Shown: in pieces, positions 8,001 to 10,206 of the stretch
Numbering within the stretch: the stretch's first letter is position 1
Layout of the letters: each line of letters starts with the position of its first letter
Assembly (NCBI GenBank): GCA_016926455.1
Contig: JAFGOO010000140.1
Coordinates: 1 to 10,206 of the forward strand
Reading direction: 5' to 3'
Length of the DNA stretch: 10,206 bases
From: Methanosarcinaceae archaeon
GTDB taxonomy: Archaea; Halobacteriota; Methanosarcinia; Methanosarcinales; Methanosarcinaceae
Position numbers and translations under genes: made by a program
The notes under the pieces: model-generated
Told to the model about the DNA's origin: nothing
Seen by the model: the letters and a program-made list of their open reading frames with translations, nothing else
Database searches by the model: none

Positions 8001-9334
8001 AACTCACATACCAGCGCAATGACGGCTCGTTCTCTGCGTTCGGGGAAAGCGATCCGGAAGGCAGCCTGTGGCTTACTTCATTCGTGCTATCCTCCTTCAG
8101 TGGCGCCCGTGATGTTACCACTATCGATGAGGACGTGCTGGTATGGGCTGCTGACTGGATAGAGGATAAACAGGAAAATGATGGTTCATGGGAGCCTACT
8201 GGCTTTGTCATACATCAGGATATGATGGGTGGATTGAGCGGTACCTATGCACTGTCAGCTTATGTCACACTGGCGCTTAAGGAGTACGGTCATGCAAGCC
8301 CGATCGTAATGACCAGGGCACAGAATTATCTTGAGGAGAATCTGGATAATCAGGATGATCCCTATGCACTTGCTGTCGGTACGCTGACGTTGCAGAGGCT
8401 GGACAGTCCAAAAGCAGATGTGGCACTCAATAAGCTCCTAGCACTCTCCCGGGAGGATGAGAACGGAATTTACTGGGGATACGACAGTGAAGTGTTCCCT
8501 GTAAAGAAGTACGGAGACTACATGTATAATCCACCTTCCAGCAAGAACGTGGAGACCACGGCATATGCTACACTTGCTCTTATGGAGGCAAAGAAACCGG
8601 CCGCCAATTCCGCGCTGAAGTGGATCGCGGTGCAGAGGAACAGCAATGGCGGGTTTTCCAGTACTCAGGATACTGTGATGGCTTTCAAGGCATTGATGAC
8701 TGCGGCCGCATCTGCGGGTCAGGACATCGATGCAACGGTTTCAGTGTACGCAGATGGAAAGAAGATTAAGTCCATGGACCTAAATTCTGACAACTACGAT
8801 GTGCTTCAGATAGTTGAGGTTCCGGAAGGGTCAGACAATGTCCACCTTGAACTGAATGGCAGTGGTGAGGTGAACTACCAGATGGTCAAGAAGTTCAATG
8901 AGATCCTGCCTGATTTTGTGAAGCATGAGGAGATCGATCTTGACGTGGTGTATGATGCCACCAATGTGTATGTGGACGATATCGTGACCGTGAGGGCACG
9001 GCTGAAGTACAACGGCATGCCGGGCATCGGGGGTCTTGTGGTTAATTCCAGCGGCATGATGATTGTGGATATCGCAGTGCCTACTGGATTCAGTCCAGTC
9101 ATATCAAGTCTTGATGCATTGAAGGATGACAAAATCATCACGCGCTATGAGATTGCAGGAAGAAAAGTGATTCTCTACATAAACGAACTGACTGTTGGTC
9201 AGGAACTGGAGTTCACCATGGAAGTGAGAGCGCTGTTCCCTGTCAAGGCAGTAATTCCTGACAGCCGGGCATATTCGTACTACAACCCCGAGGTAAAGGC
9301 AGAGTTGAAGGGAGTGGATATTGTGGTAGCGTGA
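5081..9334 (+). CDS. Alpha-2-macroglobulin / complement C3-like thioester lipoprotein
   Basis: A 1417-residue secreted, lipid-anchored thioester protein. A basic N-region and hydrophobic stretch end in a lipobox-like FSGC (C30). MG2 starts near 155 (ETDKPIYKPGQTIHGR). An MG3 start near 249 reads KYVLPKFNVDV, as in animal TEPs. IVDESVYAL (about 590) and a Cys-free acidic, Met-rich segment (about 604-713) occupy the bait/anaphylatoxin position. FFPETWVW (716-723), APDSITTWRM and LPYAVTRGEEFPV follow. The thioester motif GCGEQNM is at 930-936 (C931, Q934). The alpha-toroid thioester domain runs to about 1210 and contains VIHQDMMGG with H1045, where C3 has its catalytic His. A CUB-like strand region (about 1211-1275) and a receptor-binding-like domain (about 1283-1412, AYSYYNPE) close the protein. 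It probably traps proteases or labels foreign surfaces covalently at the cell exterior. It stands alone, with no PBP1C-type neighbour. Family is certain; the function is inferred. Confidence 0.95.
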   Translation: MKTKPRQSRSYLSKLYISILLVASILFSGCVGPDSTNETMSEGASKGLVIPCSEDLSAQGDEFLILAPKMLFSGGESSVTMAAFANRHPVTRCIQYKLIDEDNNEIPLLQASTGESGHSVASFVVPALVEGRYVLNAEPVGSDIEFKTVVEVVKGNPIFIETDKPIYKPGQTIHGRILILNNNLLPVEQDLTVEITDAKGIKVFKEELISNEYGVASFDLPLASELNLGTWKIKATSGSSASVVDIRIEKYVLPKFNVDVTTPKDWFLVSEDITGTVSADYFFGKEVDGEVTIEASRYVGTWEEYATFSSSLEDGSVEFELPPVGYVAGTYGAGVQGSLMINITVTDTGSHSEKYTKLLTISESPVIMQLIPESSVIKPEMPLQVLVVTKDPDGNPVDSMVELTIEFRNEDYRGTKKDMSVDTENGAALVSLDVPDDATNLYIHAITVEGDSQAYMSLNAAYSPSSSFIHLSQTSDGVPEVGGKISFTVYSTNSGTVFYDVVANGRTVYSATSSQRDITIPVTPQMSPQAKIVAYMINPNSEVSADALPFDVQFATQVDLDADFDKEEVTPGDDVSVDFNAGNQSMIGFSIVDESVYALSEGRLNLKQVFDELERRFMEPQAEAHPAPSWYRQGAYDVMESAGMVVLASPGISVPQAEVEWIEDGMDFAEMAMEAEANGIVPPRAQQIEQKSVVDEENMAIAGEEPLAEVQRMRQFFPETWVWMPDLLTDEDGRAHLDLTAPDSITTWRMHAVSSGPSGIGISEADLKVFQQFFLDPELPYAVTRGEEFPVTVQVYNYLDTPQDVRLTLSGADWFELVGDSRQEVSVDANSVNHVSFTIKPTDIGIKTIEITAQTPTKADAVKKEIIVEAEGTEREIVENGILKAGSVELDPRLPVGIVDDSGKILVSFTPSIVAQTISGVDSLLAIPFGCGEQNMILFAPDVEILRYIKATGQDNPEIQAKAEMFIITGYQRELTYQRNDGSFSAFGESDPEGSLWLTSFVLSSFSGARDVTTIDEDVLVWAADWIEDKQENDGSWEPTGFVIHQDMMGGLSGTYALSAYVTLALKEYGHASPIVMTRAQNYLEENLDNQDDPYALAVGTLTLQRLDSPKADVALNKLLALSREDENGIYWGYDSEVFPVKKYGDYMYNPPSSKNVETTAYATLALMEAKKPAANSALKWIAVQRNSNGGFSSTQDTVMAFKALMTAAASAGQDIDATVSVYADGKKIKSMDLNSDNYDVLQIVEVPEGSDNVHLELNGSGEVNYQMVKKFNEILPDFVKHEEIDLDVVYDATNVYVDDIVTVRARLKYNGMPGIGGLVVNSSGMMIVDIAVPTGFSPVISSLDALKDDKIITRYEIAGRKVILYINELTVGQELEFTMEVRALFPVKAVIPDSRAYSYYNPEVKAELKGVDIVVA

Positions 9335-9358
9335 AGGAAAGTGAGGTAAATGGGGGAA

Positions 9359-9363
9359 TTTTT
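9359..9363 (+). terminator. Possible T-run terminator after the macroglobulin gene
   Basis: A T5 run 25 bp after the stop codon on the coding strand. Archaeal termination can depend on a U-run alone, so this is a candidate, but a run of five is weak evidence. Confidence 0.25.
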
Positions 9364-9444
9364 CAATCTAGGAAGTTGAAGGAAATAGCAATTGATATCT
9401 CAAAGAGTTCTGATTATGTAATTTCAGATGGTAATATCAAATTT

Positions 9445-9483
9445 TCGATGAACTACCGCCCATTAAAAATGTTGGTAGTTCAC
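9445..9483 (+). repeat. Third IS200/IS605-type right-end hairpin, overlapping a convergent stop codon
   Basis: TGAACTACC (9449-9457) and GGTAGTTCA (9474-9482) form a perfect 9-bp stem. CATT/AATG (9461-9464 / 9468-9471) can extend it inside the loop. The 39 nt end in GGTAGTTCACT exactly as the copy at 844-882 does. No tnpB coding sequence precedes it. The TTCAC contains the TGA stop (9480-9482) of the minus-strand membrane protein gene. On the minus strand the loop includes a T5 run, so the hairpin could also end that transcript. Confidence 0.6.
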
Positions 9484-10046
9484 TCAAGTTCACCTTCAAT
9501 TTCGGTTCTTTTTGATGATTCTCCTATTAACTCATGTGCTCCGAGTGTGTATAATATCATTACAAATGGTGTGGTTAATACCGAACCAATCCTGATCCAA
9601 CCACCAATTGCAGTTAATACCATTGCTATTAAGAACAGTATAATATTTTCTTTGAAGTTGGCTTTGGCGAGATTGATACTCTCTTTTATTGCATCGATTG
9701 CACTATAATCTCTTATGACTAAGAGTGGGAGGGCATAAATTAACAATATCGATAATATAATACCTGGAATTACCAGAAGCATGTAACTTATAAATAAAAG
9801 AACGCCTGCGACTATCAAAAAAATCCAGCTTTTTACGAAATGATTGAATCCTTCAAATACATCATTTATTTCCACCTTCTCGCCTTTTACGCCTTTAACA
9901 GCCATATATGCCAAACCATATAATAGTGGTGCAATGGTCACAATAATAATTGAGCCTAATATAACTATCAAAGTACCTATGATATAGGCAATAATGTTAT
10001 CCTTGAATATATTCCAAGAATCTTTTAACAAAACCTCAATATCCAT
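9480..10046 (-). CDS. Multi-pass membrane protein of the DUF4013 / GPDPase-membrane-domain type
   Basis: 188 residues with an amphipathic N-terminus (LLKDSWNIFKDN, 6-17). Strongly hydrophobic segments lie at about 18-50, 74-111 (probably two helices), 134-150 and 154-170. The pattern of SW..FK.N, then VIPGIIL, then DAIKESINLAKANFKENI (118-135) is typical of the small archaeal and bacterial membrane proteins filed as DUF4013, DUF975 or glycerophosphodiester phosphodiesterase membrane domain. No catalytic domain is attached and the biochemical role is unknown. The ATG has a GGGAGGT ribosome site six bases upstream and a TATA box close behind. Base composition is visibly more AT-rich than the adjoining macroglobulin gene, as expected for a hydrophobic protein but perhaps also a sign of separate origin. 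Its stop codon lies inside a transposon-type right end. Confidence 0.8.
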   Translation of the reverse strand: MDIEVLLKDSWNIFKDNIIAYIIGTLIVILGSIIIVTIAPLLYGLAYMAVKGVKGEKVEINDVFEGFNHFVKSWIFLIVAGVLLFISYMLLVIPGIILSILLIYALPLLVIRDYSAIDAIKESINLAKANFKENIILFLIAMVLTAIGGWIRIGSVLTTPFVMILYTLGAHELIGESSKRTEIEGELE

Positions 10047-10052
10047 AAAAGT

Positions 10053-10059
10053 ACCTCCC
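10053..10059 (-). promoter_or_regulatory. Strong ribosome binding site of the membrane protein gene
   Basis: GGGAGGT on the minus strand, six bases before the ATG at 10046. It is the best Shine-Dalgarno match in the window and fixes the start. Confidence 0.65.
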
Positions 10060-10081
10060 AGATTATGTTTATTCTCGGAAC

Positions 10082-10098
10082 GTATATAGATTTTTCGT
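10082..10098 (-). promoter_or_regulatory. BRE/TATA promoter of the membrane protein gene
   Basis: On the minus strand ACGAAAAATC is followed by TATATAC, a good archaeal BRE plus TATA box. It is about 40 bp from the ATG and predicts a leader of roughly 12-18 nt that begins next to the ribosome site. Confidence 0.55.
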
Positions 10099-10123
10099 GA
10101 ACAATCTCATTACTTAGATAGGC

Positions 10124-10162
10124 TGTCAAATTAGCTCATAAATCTCCTTTTCTAATTTGACA
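10124..10162. repeat. Perfect 11-bp inverted repeat with trailing T-run
   Basis: TGTCAAATTAG (10124-10134) and CTAATTTGACA (10152-10162) are perfect reverse complements around a 17-nt loop, followed by ACATTTTTT on the plus strand. It has the shape of an intrinsic terminator for plus-strand transcription, but no plus-strand gene ends just before it in the window. It lies upstream of the membrane protein promoter and could instead be an operator or a small mobile-element end. Confidence 0.55.
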
Positions 10163-10206
10163 ACATTTTTTAAAAAAACTTTCCAAATGAGTTTCTGTTT
10201 TCAACT

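Noticed and set aside
7379..8211. Two long minus-strand frames inside the macroglobulin gene
   Set aside because: They lie opposite strongly conserved segments including the thioester motif; composition is that of shadow frames, with no ribosome site or motif.
9331..9708. Plus-strand frame of 125 codons overlapping the macroglobulin stop
   Set aside because: It starts at a GTG inside the last codons, runs through a transposon-type hairpin and is then antisense to the membrane protein gene, which has promoter, ribosome site and transmembrane pattern.
1..10206. CRISPR array, tRNA or rRNA genes
   Set aside because: No regularly spaced repeats and no cloverleaf or rRNA-like sequence was seen; the scattered hairpins are transposon ends with no repeat-spacer order.

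Overview
The window looks like chromosome of a methanogenic archaeon of the Methanosarcinales (probably Methanosarcinaceae; the genus cannot be fixed from sequence alone). The reasons are a cupin-type archaeal glucose-6-phosphate isomerase, a bacterial-type uvrC (found in mesophilic euryarchaea), TATA/BRE-like promoters with Shine-Dalgarno sites matching GGAGGUGAU, and several decayed IS200/IS605-type elements.

Layout. Positions 1-880 carry no intact gene. They hold a collapsed IS200/IS605 element (about 130-578) with a tnpB remnant in three frames, then a solitary transposon right end (844-882). A cupin-type glucose-6-phosphate isomerase gene follows on the minus strand (879-1610). Behind it is a second, unrelated tnpB relic on the minus strand (about 1650-2110). 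Next come uvrC (2288-4078, minus) and an alpha/beta hydrolase of the proline-iminopeptidase-like type (4121-4918, minus), 36-42 bp apart and probably co-transcribed. A divergent promoter region (4919-5080) leads into the dominant gene, a 1417-residue lipoprotein of the alpha-2-macroglobulin / complement C3 / TEP superfamily (5081-9334, plus). A third right-end-like hairpin (9445-9483) separates it from a convergent, AT-rich, multi-pass membrane protein gene (9480-10046, minus). The window closes with an inverted repeat followed by a T-run.

The main point of interest is the large thioester protein. It keeps the GCGEQNM thioester, a metazoan-style MG2/MG3 region, the FFPETW and PDS.TTW segments, a putative catalytic His in a VIHQ motif placed as in complement C3, and a receptor-binding-like C-terminus. 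It has no penicillin-binding-protein partner nearby, as bacterial homologues often do. It is predicted to be a surface-anchored, covalently acting protease trap or opsonin-like protein.

The second point is a set of three 39-nt transposon-end hairpins, all finishing in GTAGTTCAC. Two of them contain the TGA stop codon of the convergent host gene in the same position, so IS ends appear to have become the 3' ends of two unrelated genes. The genes show no shared pathway apart from the possible hydrolase-uvrC transcription unit.
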